Positions 40,613-49,810 of a stretch of DNA of 64,000 nucleotides are shown here, piece by piece. Both the position numbers and the translations under genes were made by a program. The notes under the pieces are model-generated. The model was not told the origin of the DNA. It did not search any database and saw nothing but the letters and a program-made list of their open reading frames with translations. Source of the stretch: Oceanispirochaeta crateris (lineage in GTDB: Bacteria; Spirochaetota; Spirochaetia; DSM-2461); assembly GCF_008329965.1 (NCBI RefSeq), contig NZ_CP036150.1:2956439-3020438 (forward strand). The letters run 5' to 3'. Numbering within the stretch: position 1 is the first letter of the stretch; each line of letters starts with the position of its first letter.

Positions 40613-41880
40613 CTATAAATTCTCTGTAAACCAATCTACATAAGGATGATTTTCCTCAGCTAAAGTACAAGTACCACCAGTAAATGAATCATGGGTAATA
40701 TCTGAAGAAAAATGGTTTCTCCATGATGATATATCCCAGTTGAATGAAGTCTCATCGTAGAACATCCCTGTTAAATCATCCGCATTATCCATAGCACAGG
40801 TAGAAATATCCTGATTAAATGAGTCTGCCAAAGCAAACATATAGCTCATATTACTAACACTATCCACAGTCCAATTACTGATATCCTGATTAAAATCACG
40901 TGCTTTATAGAACATCTTAAACATATTCTTGACACTGCCGACATTCCAATTGGACACATCACCGTTGAATTCTTTTGCTTCGCTGAACTTAAAGGACATG
41001 TCCGTTACACTGAGAAAAAATATTCTACTCCGTCAAATATTCCGGACATATCTGTTACGGAACTCACATCCCAGCCTGAAATATCTTGGTTGAAAGTTTT
41101 TCTGAGGACAAACAGATAGCTCATGTCTGTTATTCCGGATGTATCAACACCTGTGACATCTTCACTGTTATATATCATGAGTTGTAACTCTTCTTTTGTA
41201 AGTTTACTTCTAGTTACAATAATTTCATACTCTTTGATGATCCATCACTGGCAATGACGGTATAAGTCTGGTGCGCTGAAGTCATTTTGAGTAATCCCGC
41301 TAACCTGGGTAACACTATCTACTGTTACGTTTACACCGCTTGTGCTGAAGCTTGCAACCAATTCTGTCATATCTGTCCTACTCGGAACGATTGCAGTAAT
41401 ATCTGTCCCAGAAATTGTCGCTTCCACAACAGGAGACAACTCATCGAAAGAGAATACTAAGATATCATTATCTGAAGCAATGGCAACTGTTACCTGAGCA
41501 GTATAAGTCCGTTTATCTCCATTTTCTGCAGTGACAATATAACTGATTGTCGTTGAAAATCGTTGGAAGTTACTCCGCTAATCTGAGTAACATCACCGAC
41601 AGAGACGTTCTCCCCTGTAGTTGTGAAAGTAGCCACCAGAGAATATGTAGCCGTTCCAAATGGGAGAATTGCTGTAATCGTTGTATCCGATATAGCCGCA
41701 TCGACTGGTGTAGTAAGTCCTTCAAAAGTGAAGGCGGTAATTTCATTTGCACTACTTGCCGTTTCAGTTTCTAGTGAAGTCTCATTTTCTAATAGTGAAG
41801 GTCCTGAGGGAGATGGGCATGATATAATTATTAAAGAAGTAGAGTATGAACAAATTTCTACATTAGTGATCCTTGGATAT
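40613..41880 (-). pseudogene. BspA-like (DUF285 repeat) surface lipoprotein, multiply frameshifted
   Basis: Pieces in different minus-strand frames join into one protein. The N-terminal part has a lipobox-like LIIISCPSPSG but no clear start. Then come two cadherin-like/beta-sandwich repeats ending VTQISGVTSNDF and VTQVSGITQNDFSAP, and a C-terminal block of DUF285 repeats (FNQDISGWDVSSVTDMS, FNGDVSNWNVGSVKNM, FNQDISNWTVDSVSNMSYMF). Frame breaks sit near 41557, 41283, 41240 and 41010; the last also loses part of a repeat. Intact members are surface proteins implicated in adhesion. It lies between the intact and broken AraC copies. Confidence 0.8.
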
Positions 41881-42054
41881 TCTATTAGCCCATAATAAGT
41901 CAGTATGTAAGGATTGCCAAGTAAGTTATTATTTTTAATAACAATTCACTAATTTAGCTGGTATGAACCTATACGGTAAAAGATTAGTTATTTTTTATAC
42001 AGAACATTCAAAAATTGTGATATGGAAAATACTTGTAAGACCATCTGTACTTAT

Positions 42055-42093
42055 AGAAGACCAACTATCAAAACTAAGGATAGTCGGTCTTCT
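42055..42093 (-). terminator. Hairpin downstream of lipoprotein gene
   Basis: A 15-bp inverted repeat (42055-42069 with 42079-42093) with one A/C mismatch on plus that becomes a G-U pair in minus-strand RNA. It lies 18 bases after the stop of the lipoprotein gene at 42111. No strong U-tract follows. Confidence 0.6.
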
Positions 42094-42110
42094 TATATCA
42101 TGTTTTTATA

Positions 42111-43043
42111 TTAGTTATTAAGAGCGTTTAACCAATCAACAAATGATTTATGGGCTAAGGCCGAAGCGTCTGCCACTTCGCTCATCCATGTCTCTTTGTC
42201 CTTTTCAACCATCTCTGGAGTATAGATTCCTTTCCTTAATAGAGGATTCTCAGCAGGATCTTCTAAAAGATGTCTATTACCTGATTCTGCTATAAATGTT
42301 TGAGGATGCAAAACTTGGTTAAGAGTTTTTGGCTGAATCAAATAGTAGGTGTTTCTTGTGGCGACAGTATAGTAGGGTGTACATTTTGTCATGTATTCCT
42401 CAACTAATCCATGATCATTGTGGACCCTGATATAGGGGCGTTCTGCAACAATGATACCAAAGTCAGCACCGCTTTCTTCCAAACTGGCTTTGAACATATT
42501 GACTACTGATTCAGTATCATTCATAAAACCGGGAAACTGAAAGGTTGTGTGGTATCCATCGGCCACATTAATTGATGCCAATCCAGATTCAGCATGTTCT
42601 TCATTGCGTATTGGTTTACTGACTTTGTTATACGCATCTGTTGAAAGTAAGGTCTTTTTATCAATAATCTTAAAAGTGGTATTCTGCAATTCATCCAGAA
42701 GTACCTTCTCTTGTGCATTAATCTGATCACCTATTGGAAAGGGAATCTCTTCTGCATTAAAATCAATTTTTACATCATTTGAAACCAGAAAATCATTCGT
42801 ATCAGAGAAACTGAGTTTACTGTTTCCCATATAATCATCTAATTTTGCTGTTTCCAATCCCATTGTAGAATTGTAACCTAAAACAACTACAGATTCATAA
42901 TCTGCAACTTTTTTTGCGACGGATCTCGGTGCTTCATCAAAAAAAACATTTTGTCCTTCGTTTGCTGGGCAGGTTGTAGCACATGAACTGAGACTGAAAA
43001 TAATTGCAGTCGCCAGGAACAAGCTATACACTCTGAATTTCAT
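42111..43043 (-). CDS. Hypothetical lipoprotein
   Basis: 310 residues with a clear lipoprotein signal (SLFLATAIIFSLSSCATT) and a GGAGG site 5 bases before the ATG. I recognise no family. The mature part has a mixed alpha/beta composition, a segment VVVLGYNSTMGLETAKLDDY after the N-terminus, a central FGIIVAERPYIRVHNDHGLV and a helical C-terminus ending SFVDWLNALNN. Few cysteines. A promoter with TTGAAT and TATAAA lies upstream. It sits between a decayed surface gene and a decayed regulator, in the accessory region, but its own frame is intact. Confidence 0.7.
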   Translation of the reverse strand: MKFRVYSLFLATAIIFSLSSCATTCPANEGQNVFFDEAPRSVAKKVADYESVVVLGYNSTMGLETAKLDDYMGNSKLSFSDTNDFLVSNDVKIDFNAEEIPFPIGDQINAQEKVLLDELQNTTFKIIDKKTLLSTDAYNKVSKPIRNEEHAESGLASINVADGYHTTFQFPGFMNDTESVVNMFKASLEESGADFGIIVAERPYIRVHNDHGLVEEYMTKCTPYYTVATRNTYYLIQPKTLNQVLHPQTFIAESGNRHLLEDPAENPLLRKGIYTPEMVEKDKETWMSEVADASALAHKSFVDWLNALNN

Positions 43044-43109
43044 TTAATCCTCCAAAAATTGTGTTGATCTACAGACCAATCCTAAGACTGATCCTGTTGA
43101 GTAATATAT

Positions 43110-43138
43110 TTTATAGATGAAAAATTATGAAAATTCAA
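43110..43138 (-). promoter_or_regulatory. Sigma-70-type promoter for lipoprotein gene
   Basis: On the minus strand TTGAAT (43133-43138), 17-bp spacer, TATAAA (43110-43115), about 65 bases before the lipoprotein start at 43043. Confidence 0.6.
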
Positions 43139-43365
43139 CCAAAAAAAAAATGTATTCTCTCATAATTTAATAGGATCAAATTATGTAAAGAAACCTATAA
43201 TGATGTACTCGATCTATTTAATGGCACACCTACAAATGGTGAATCTGTACATACAGACCCGTTTGTCTAAAATCATTCAACAATTTTAAAGATGAGGAGT
43301 CTTCATTTTATGCTCTTTTTTTTCTCCAGGACAATTATTCCACTTACTTCAGCCATACTTTGGTA
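43139..43365. other. Gene-free stretch upstream of the broken AraC copy
   Basis: AT-rich DNA with a poly-A tract near 43140. A short plus-strand frame (around 43185-43269, DLFNGTPTNGESVHTDPF) is open but has no start or recognisable family. I see no other feature. Confidence 0.4.
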
Positions 43366-43669
43366 AACAAAAGAATCTGCATACCGATCATGATCTGACC
43401 TTAAGGGCACTCTCAGAAAAGATGGGGATATCCACTCATCATGTCTCTGAATCGATCAACAAAGAGTCTGGGAATAACTTTTATAACTATAGGGCTTCGA
43501 ATCAAAGAATTCCTCAAAGTGTCATGGAAGATAAATTTCCTACTTTTACAATAACAGGTATCGCCCTTGAATGCGGATTCAAATCCATATCGGCTTTTTA
43601 CTCCAATTTCAAAAAGAGATGAATATGACACCCAGGGAATTTATCAAAGGTTTAGACAAGAGTCTTTAA
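43366..43669 (+). pseudogene. Frameshifted second copy of the AraC HTH domain
   Basis: The DNA closely follows 40180-40491 of the intact AraC gene (LTLRALSEKMGISTHHVSES, ITGIALECGFKSISAFYSNF, then MTPREFIKGLDKSL in another frame). At least three frame changes occur: near 43490 (Tyr-Asn-Tyr/Gly-Leu-Arg), near 43530 and near 43615 in the A-run. The membrane part is missing. It ends at a TAA at 43667-43669, about 108 bases before the IS3 left end. It looks like the remnant of a paralogous regulator or of a segmental duplication. Confidence 0.8.
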
Positions 43670-43818
43670 CAATCAGATTGAACTGACATGAAAAAGAACA
43701 TCCAAAGAGTTAAAACAAAGAGGGACCATCAGGATAGTATAACGGTCTAAAAAATTAATACAGAAAAGCAGCAACATTAAGTTCACTCCAAAACCGATAT
43801 TTTAGAATAGGAGAGAAC

Positions 43819-44124
43819 ATGACCAGTCAAAAAAGAAGAAAACACGATAGTGCTGAAAAAGTTAAAATTGCTCTTGAGGCGATTAAAGAGGATTTGTCAA
43901 TAAATGAAATTGCCAGCAAATACAAATTGCATCCAGGTCAAGTGAGACAGTGGAAAAAAGAGTTTCTGGATAATGCTGAATCGGCCTTCAAGAATGATAA
44001 GGATGAAAAGAAACATCTTATAGATTTAGAGACAGAAAAAAATGATCTGGAAAATCTAATTGGACAACAAACCATTGAGATCAATTTCTTAAAAAAAAAC
44101 TTGAAGCGTTTGAACAAAGAATGA
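43819..44124 (+). CDS. IS3-family transposase OrfA (helix-turn-helix protein)
   Basis: 101 residues with an N-terminal HTH of the IS911/IS3 OrfA type (AEKVKIALEAIKEDLSINEI then ASKYKLHPGQVRQWKKEFLD) and a C-terminal coiled coil (LIDLETEKNDLENLIGQQTI). It binds the IS ends. The start ATG has AGGAGAG upstream. An A9 run at 44091-44099, read TTA AAA AAA AAC, allows a -1 slip that continues as KKKLEAFEQRMK into OrfB, giving an OrfAB fusion. Its stop overlaps the OrfB start by 4 bases. Confidence 0.9.
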   Translation: MTSQKRRKHDSAEKVKIALEAIKEDLSINEIASKYKLHPGQVRQWKKEFLDNAESAFKNDKDEKKHLIDLETEKNDLENLIGQQTIEINFLKKNLKRLNKE

Positions 44125-44963
44125 AAATACCCTTGGTATCAAAAAATGAAAAACTCTCCTTGGTCAAACAATGCGAACTATTATCTATTCCACGATCCTG
44201 CTTCTATTATACTCCCAGAGGCCGATCAGAACTCGATTTGGTCATTATGAGACTCATAGATGAAATATATCTTGAGAACCCCACAATGGGCAGCAGACGA
44301 ATGAGTAAAGAAATAACAAAGACTCATAAAATCAAAGTTGGTCGTCTGAAAATACGAAGATTGATGAGAGAAATGTGCATAAGTGCCATTTATCCAAAGA
44401 AAAATCTCTCAAAGAAAAACCCTGAACACAAAATATACCCCTATTTACTGCGGAACCTTTCTATTGATAGAGTGAATCATGTCTGGTCAACAGATATCAC
44501 TTACTTGAGGCTTGAAGATGGTTTTGTATATCTGACCGCTGTTATCGACTGGTATAGCCGCAAGGTTTTATCTTGGAAATTGTCAAATACAATGGAGGTC
44601 GAATTTTGCAAGTCTGTAGTAAAAGAGGCTATTGAAAAATACGGGGCTCCTGAAATATTTAATACGGATCAGGGTAGCCAGTATACAAGTGAAGAATTTA
44701 CAGATCTACTAAAAAATAATAACATAAAAATCAGCATGGACGGGAAAGGCCGAGCTCTTGATAATATTTTTGTCGAAAGATTATGGCGTACTGTTAAACA
44801 AGAGGAGGTCTATTTAAGAGATTACCGAGGGATAAAGGATGCAAGAAAATCTTTGAAAAAGTACTTTGAATATTATAATACAAAACGCAGGCATCAATCG
44901 TTGGATGATGAATATCCAGAGGATGTATATTATGGTAGAATTCAATCAAAGATGGCTTCATAA
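44121..44963 (+). CDS. IS3-family transposase OrfB (DDE integrase core)
   Basis: 280 residues. An N-terminal HTH_21-type segment (NPTMGSRRMSKEI) precedes the rve catalytic core. The DDE residues are visible: Asp in VWSTDITYL (~120), Asp in IFNTDQGSQYTS (~180) and Glu in DNIFVERLWRTVKQEEVY about 35 residues later, DD(35)E as in IS3. The frame is intact, so the element may still be active. It overlaps orfA by ATGA and could also be made as a frameshift fusion. Confidence 0.93.
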   Translation: MKIPLVSKNEKLSLVKQCELLSIPRSCFYYTPRGRSELDLVIMRLIDEIYLENPTMGSRRMSKEITKTHKIKVGRLKIRRLMREMCISAIYPKKNLSKKNPEHKIYPYLLRNLSIDRVNHVWSTDITYLRLEDGFVYLTAVIDWYSRKVLSWKLSNTMEVEFCKSVVKEAIEKYGAPEIFNTDQGSQYTSEEFTDLLKNNNIKISMDGKGRALDNIFVERLWRTVKQEEVYLRDYRGIKDARKSLKKYFEYYNTKRRHQSLDDEYPEDVYYGRIQSKMAS

Positions 44964-44988
44964 CCGAATAAAGTGAACTTAATTTTAA

Positions 44989-45147
<159 letters not shown>

Positions 45148-45178
45148 TACTTAAGAGTCTTAGATTCATATCAAAGAC

Positions 45179-45220
45179 CCGGCAGATGAAGTGAAGAACT
45201 GCATCTGCCGGATTTTTTTT
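45179..45220 (+). terminator. Rho-independent terminator
   Basis: CCGGCAGATG at 45179-45188 pairs with CATCTGCCGG at 45202-45211, followed by A and eight T on the plus strand. It is the original terminator of the truncated flavoprotein gene. Confidence 0.9.
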
Positions 45221-45282
45221 CCTGACCTGTCATCTAATATGATCCAGATTGTTAAAGTTTCTTTAAAAGAAATAATTTCTAG

Positions 45283-46041
45283 TTATTTGTTGGCTAACCA
45301 AATTATGGCTTGTTGCCATAATTTTTCATACCCTTCCCATTCAGCAAAAGCCTTTGGACACCAGTGAGGACCGATATCACTCATCCAGGCCATTGTTCGG
45401 CCCTTGCCATACTCCATTGTCGCAATGAGAGGGTGACCATAATTTGACTCAACTAAGAGCTGTGCTTCCTTTTTAAGAAGGGCTTCCTGATAACCAAGTA
45501 AATACGGCCAATCTCCTCCAACTCCCTTCAGAATTTGGTGATGGGGGTCTTTTATGATACTTATCACGCCTTCAGGAACTTCAACCCGATCATCATAAGG
45601 ATACACATCAACAGGGAGAATTGTTTCAATTGGAGTATTATGGTATTTTGCCGCTCCTTGAAAACCTGCAAAAGAGAGATAACCTCCGGCCATACAAAAC
45701 CCGCCACCATTTTTGACCCATTCACTTATCAGTTTTAAACGATTTGGAGAAACCTCCCCCTCTACAAAAACCTTTCTGTTCAGGAGTAGAGAGTTCGAAC
45801 CAATATCACTCAACATTATGACATCATACTCTTGCAAACCCTCTAATGAATCAGGGAATTCTTCTGTCGCCTGATGAGAAGGAAGATGAGTCAGATTGAT
45901 ATTTTCATTTTTTTCTAGCGCTTTTTTAAGATAATAGTGACCTGTTTCATAATTAGATGTAGAAAAATGGTCAAACCCTTTAATGTGGGAGCTATGTGAA
46001 ATCCACGACTCTCCAACCAATAATACATTATTCTTTTTCAT
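45283..46041 (-). CDS. Putative glutamine amidotransferase-like (class I GATase fold) protein
   Basis: 252 residues from the ATG at 46039-46041 with GGTGA upstream; in-frame starts at 46091 or 46116 would lengthen it. It matches the cytoplasmic GATase1-like family (DUF1355-type): VLLVGESWISHSSHIKGFD at the N-terminus, YDVIMLSDIGSNSLLL, then GGGFCMAGGYLSFAG, where the Cys sits in the nucleophile-elbow position, and a C-terminal GKGRTMAWMSDIGPHW. Members often sit in sugar-transport operons in spirochaetes and Firmicutes; the reaction is not established. It is the last gene of the ABC operon from 50824. Confidence 0.75.
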   Translation of the reverse strand: MKKNNVLLVGESWISHSSHIKGFDHFSTSNYETGHYYLKKALEKNENINLTHLPSHQATEEFPDSLEGLQEYDVIMLSDIGSNSLLLNRKVFVEGEVSPNRLKLISEWVKNGGGFCMAGGYLSFAGFQGAAKYHNTPIETILPVDVYPYDDRVEVPEGVISIIKDPHHQILKGVGGDWPYLLGYQEALLKKEAQLLVESNYGHPLIATMEYGKGRTMAWMSDIGPHWCPKAFAEWEGYEKLWQQAIIWLANK

Positions 46042-46161
46042 TTCTTCACCATGCTTGTTTTGTTTGACGAATCCATTTGAATTGTCTACCATTCCGCTTC
46101 CTGCTGGAACCATCAATTCAAACTTTTTTGCACAAGTCCTTCTAAGAAGGATGCCCCATAT

Positions 46162-47175
46162 TTATTCTTTTACTACAGGCTTCTTATTTACACTGAAGTA
46201 ATTTAAAACCATGACAAGAAGCAGGACACTACCCCAGATCAGAGAAATATAATAACTGCTTATATGGGGAAATCGGTTTATACCAGTTTCGAGCATTCTT
46301 AATAAAATGATAGCCAGAACAACACCACTAATCTTGCCTTTTCCTCCCAATGGGTCCACACCTCCCAAGACAACAATAAGAACGGTTTGCAGGGTATACA
46401 CTGAACCATAATCAGCACGAGCAGAATTATAATTTGCCAGCATAATCATTCCGCCTAAAGCAGCCGTTATACCAGATAACATATAAGTTTTTATCAGAAG
46501 TTTTGTTATTTTTAATCCACTAAACCTTGCTGCCGTAGGACTTGTTCCCAGCATATATAATTTTGTTCCAAAAACAGTTTTGGAGAGAAGGAACCATATA
46601 AAAACTGCCATCACTATAAAAAATATCAGCTGAACAGGAATAACTCCTCCCAATTTATTGTTTATGGTCTGTGAATATGCTCTGGAGAATTTGCTAACCG
46701 CATTTCCATTTGTGAGAACAACACTTATACCAGTAAACAATGCCCCGGATCCCATAGTTGCAAGAATGGGGGGAATATTCAGTTTGCTTACGAGAACACC
46801 ATTAAAAATACCGGCAATTGCACCTATCATTATTGCTAAAATAAACACTAATAATATTGAGAAAGCCGGCAATGTTCCGCCTTCACCTGTTAAAGACAAA
46901 AGTATAAAAGCCACAATTATAGAGGTCATGTTGGCGATCCCAACAACTGATAAATCAATTCCACCAGTCAACATACAAAGCATGACGCCTAAAGCCATTA
47001 ATCCAAATTCTGGAAATTGCGATGCCATCGTCTGAAAATTTAGTACAGTATAAAACTTCCCGAATCGGGTTATGGCTATAAAAATCATCCAAAGGGCAAT
47101 TAGAAAAACCAACCTTGTAATATGAGGATCATTTATTGACATGAATTTTATCTTTTTATTATTCAATAAATTCAT
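46162..47175 (-). CDS. Ribose/AI-2-type ABC permease (RbsC/LsrD-like)
   Basis: 337 residues, 8-10 hydrophobic segments, BPD_transp_2 family. Signatures: GLMALGVMLCMLTGGIDLSV (~60), GIFNGVLVSKLNIPPILATM, then TVLIVVLGGVDPLGGKGKI. Its ATG overlaps the stop of the second permease (ATGA). With 47172-48212 it forms a heterodimeric channel, as in Lsr and Rha transporters. Length is typical. Confidence 0.93.
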   Translation of the reverse strand: MNLLNNKKIKFMSINDPHITRLVFLIALWMIFIAITRFGKFYTVLNFQTMASQFPEFGLMALGVMLCMLTGGIDLSVVGIANMTSIIVAFILLSLTGEGGTLPAFSILLVFILAIMIGAIAGIFNGVLVSKLNIPPILATMGSGALFTGISVVLTNGNAVSKFSRAYSQTINNKLGGVIPVQLIFFIVMAVFIWFLLSKTVFGTKLYMLGTSPTAARFSGLKITKLLIKTYMLSGITAALGGMIMLANYNSARADYGSVYTLQTVLIVVLGGVDPLGGKGKISGVVLAIILLRMLETGINRFPHISSYYISLIWGSVLLLVMVLNYFSVNKKPVVKE

Positions 47176-48212
47176 ACTGCATTCCTTTTAGTAAATTTTT
47201 TATTACCAATGCCATTCATATTTGTTGATTGATAAATGCTGACACTCGTACCAATAATAATTAATGAACCGATAAAAATATTTTTGAAGGTAGTTGGTAC
47301 ACCAATAAGGATCAAAGAATTTTCGACAACTACGATAAGAAGGGTACCAAGAATAGCTCCAAATAATGTTCCCTTACCACCGGTTAATAAAGTTCCTCCA
47401 AGAACGATTCCTGCAATAATATTCAACTCCATTCCTAACATATTTGTGGGGTGGAATTGTTGCATCATGCTTGCACGGAAGATGCCGGCAACACTAACAA
47501 TCATACCCACAAGGATATACATAATGAATTTTGTTCTTTTAACTCTCACACCCGCTCTAATTGCGCTGGTTTCACTTCCACCAATGCAATAGATTCCACG
47601 TCCAAACATAGTGTAGCGGAGAATAAAGGATGTGAGCGCCAGAACAAGCAGAAAGAATAGAAAAGCAAAAGGCATTCGACTGGTTAGTCCCGAAACTGAA
47701 TTTGTTGCAATAAATAGAGATTTCTTACCAAATTCAACCATACCAGCAGGAATGGTTGTAAGCTGTTTCGAATTTAAAGCCCCCTGCATGATTCCCTTAA
47801 AAACACTGGCTGTACCCAGAGTAACGATTAGAGCTGGTAAATTAAAGAATGCTATGAACAAACCATTGAAAGCTCCAAGTATAGCTCCAATAAAAAGGGC
47901 AAGCAAAATTGCTGCCCAAATACTTCCGTTATAGTTTATGACCAATAACAACTTAGTCGTAGCATAAGCACTAAGGGATGCTAGAGCGGGAAAAGAGACA
48001 TCAATACCTCCAGAGATCAGTACTAGAAAGGCTCCAATTGCAAAAAGCCCTGGTACAATCATGGCAGAACTGATATCGACAAGATTATTTGAAGAAAAGA
48101 ATTGACCGGATCTAATCTCAATTAATAAACATAAACCTATAAGCACTATAAATACATATGTTTCATTTCGTCTTGATAATCGTTTTATTATTGTTGGCAA
48201 TGATGGTTGCAC
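47172..48212 (-). CDS. Ribose/AI-2-type ABC permease (RbsC/LsrC-like)
   Basis: 346 residues from a GTG with AGGAG 6 bases upstream. BPD_transp_2 signatures are LFAIGAFLVLISGGIDVSFP (~55), GAFNGLFIAFFNLPALIVTL and IIAGIVLGGTLLTGGKGTLF. It is the partner of 46162-47175 and lies 13 bases after the ATPase gene. Both permeases keep the family Gly-rich GGIDxS loop. A polytopic inner-membrane protein importing a pentose, 6-deoxyhexose or similar sugar. Confidence 0.93.
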   Translation of the reverse strand: MQPSLPTIIKRLSRRNETYVFIVLIGLCLLIEIRSGQFFSSNNLVDISSAMIVPGLFAIGAFLVLISGGIDVSFPALASLSAYATTKLLLVINYNGSIWAAILLALFIGAILGAFNGLFIAFFNLPALIVTLGTASVFKGIMQGALNSKQLTTIPAGMVEFGKKSLFIATNSVSGLTSRMPFAFLFFLLVLALTSFILRYTMFGRGIYCIGGSETSAIRAGVRVKRTKFIMYILVGMIVSVAGIFRASMMQQFHPTNMLGMELNIIAGIVLGGTLLTGGKGTLFGAILGTLLIVVVENSLILIGVPTTFKNIFIGSLIIIGTSVSIYQSTNMNGIGNKKFTKRNAV

Positions 48213-48224
48213 TGCATACTCCTT

Positions 48225-49709
48225 TTACATCATATAAGAAAGAATTGTTTTTTCATCAGTAGTATTAGGATCTAAATTGGCTGCGATTTCTCCTGATTTC
48301 ATGACAAGTATTCGTGAACAATTTTCCAATACTTCCGGCAGATCATCTGATATAATAATGACACCAAGACCCTTTGCAGCAAGGTCATGCAATATTTCAT
48401 GAATATCATGTTTAGAGCCTATATCAACACCAACAGTAGGCCCGTTGAGTATAATGACATCGAGATTACATGCTAACCATTTTGCTAGCACAATTCTTTG
48501 TTGATTCCCGCCAGAAAGTGTTTGGCAAGCATTACTTGGATCTGGAGTATCAATTGAGAGTTCCTTCACCCACTTATCTATCTCATCTTTCTTTTTATTG
48601 CTGTCAATAATACCAGCTTTAGAAGTAAGCTTATCAATTTTAGATATAACTATATTGTCTGAAATGCTTTGGGAAAGGAAAAGCCCTTCACTAAGCCGAT
48701 CTTCAGGAACGTAGCCAATTTTATGTTCTATTGCTGTTTGAATATTATTAATTTCTACCGGTTTTCCCTTAACATATATTTCTCCGGAATCCAGGGGTTT
48801 TGCCCCAAAAATGGATAATGCAAGATCAGTTCTTCCTGAATCAAGAAGCCCTGTTATACCCAAGATCTCTCCAGCTTTTAAAGTAAATGATATATTTTTA
48901 AAATGATTTTCCAGATATAGATTTTTCGCTTCAAATATAGGTTTTTCACTAAGATTCTCTGGAATGAAGTGTTTTTCTTCAAATTCACGTCCTGTCATAT
49001 AAAAACTGAACTTTTTAGAATCTAAATCTTTAGTTTCACCTGATGCGACGACAGATCCATTTCTTAAGATCGTAAAGAATTCAGAGATTTCAAAAACCTC
49101 ATTCAGTTTATGAGACACAAAAAGAATAGCAATACCCTGTTCTTTTAGCTTTAAAATGATATTAAAAAGTTGTTTCACCTCTAAGCGAGTCAGCGCAGTA
49201 GTGGGTTCATCCATAATGATAAGCTTGGTATTGAACATTAATGCCCTGCTGATTGCTATCATTTGTTTCTCTGCAACGGTAAGTGTACTGACATAAGCAT
49301 CTAGATCTATTGAGAAATTAATTTTAGCAAGAGACTCCTCTGCTATTTTACGCATCCTTTTCCAGTTAACAAAACGATGGCGATCAGCAAGTTCACTATT
49401 CAGGGCCAGATTTTCCATTACCGTCAGATTAGGAAAGACAGAAAAGTCTTGATAAATAACCTGTATACCGTTTGCTATGGCTTCAATAGGTGAAAATTTC
49501 CCGTATTTTTTTCCATTAATTTCCAGGTGACCTTTTGTGGGAGAATATACCCCTGATATAATTTTTATCAGTGTAGATTTTCCACTCCCATTCTCTCCAG
49601 CTAAACAATGGATTTCTCCAGGATTCAGTGAAAGAGAGACACCCTTAAGTGCCTGAACCCCTACAAACGATTTGTGGATATCGACGGTTTTAAGTAATCC
49701 ATCCGCCAT
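48225..49709 (-). CDS. Sugar ABC transporter ATP-binding protein, double-cassette (RbsA/MglA-like)
   Basis: 494 residues from the ATG at 49707-49709, which has GGGAGG directly upstream; a further ATG at 49721 lies inside that site and is less likely. First cassette: Walker A GENGSGKSTLIK (~40), signature LTVAEKQMIAIS, Walker B LIIMDEPTTAL. Second cassette: Walker A-like GLLDSGRTDLAL (degenerate), signature LSGGNQQRIVLAKWL, Walker B-like VIILNGPTVGVD, where the catalytic Glu is replaced (NGPT), so only one ATP site is fully competent. This asymmetry is usual in this family. It powers the two permeases downstream. Confidence 0.95.
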   Translation of the reverse strand: MADGLLKTVDIHKSFVGVQALKGVSLSLNPGEIHCLAGENGSGKSTLIKIISGVYSPTKGHLEINGKKYGKFSPIEAIANGIQVIYQDFSVFPNLTVMENLALNSELADRHRFVNWKRMRKIAEESLAKINFSIDLDAYVSTLTVAEKQMIAISRALMFNTKLIIMDEPTTALTRLEVKQLFNIILKLKEQGIAILFVSHKLNEVFEISEFFTILRNGSVVASGETKDLDSKKFSFYMTGREFEEKHFIPENLSEKPIFEAKNLYLENHFKNISFTLKAGEILGITGLLDSGRTDLALSIFGAKPLDSGEIYVKGKPVEINNIQTAIEHKIGYVPEDRLSEGLFLSQSISDNIVISKIDKLTSKAGIIDSNKKKDEIDKWVKELSIDTPDPSNACQTLSGGNQQRIVLAKWLACNLDVIILNGPTVGVDIGSKHDIHEILHDLAAKGLGVIIISDDLPEVLENCSRILVMKSGEIAANLDPNTTDEKTILSYMM

Positions 49710-49760
49710 ATTTCCTCCCATTTTTAGAAATATTTCAAAATATATAATTAAAAAAAATTT

Positions 49761-49789
49761 GCCCTGCTAAACTAAAAAGGTAGCAGGGC
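49761..49789 (-). terminator. Strong terminator-like hairpin after the sugar-binding protein gene
   Basis: GCCCTGCTA at 49761-49769 pairs with TAGCAGGGC at 49781-49789. On the minus strand it follows the binding-protein stop by about 20 bases and is followed by AAATTTTTTTT, a good U-tract. Partial read-through would still express the ATPase and permeases. Confidence 0.85.
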
Positions 49790-49810
49790 TAATACATTGT
49801 GTTGCGTTAT

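Larger units (their letters stand above)
43777..44982 (+). mobile_element. IS3-family insertion sequence, apparently complete
   Basis: About 1206 bp bounded by terminal inverted repeats TTAAGTTCACT (43777-43787) and AGTGAACTTAA (44972-44982); the matches extend patchily inward. It contains orfA and orfB in the usual overlapping order. The flanks (CAACA on the left, TTTTA on the right) show no target-site duplication, so the element may have moved with a deletion. Its right end abuts the stub of a flavoprotein gene. Confidence 0.85.

Noticed and set aside
41547-41895. Plus-strand frames over the BspA-like region
   Set aside because: The minus-strand frames rejoin into recognisable repeats; the plus frames have no family-like features.
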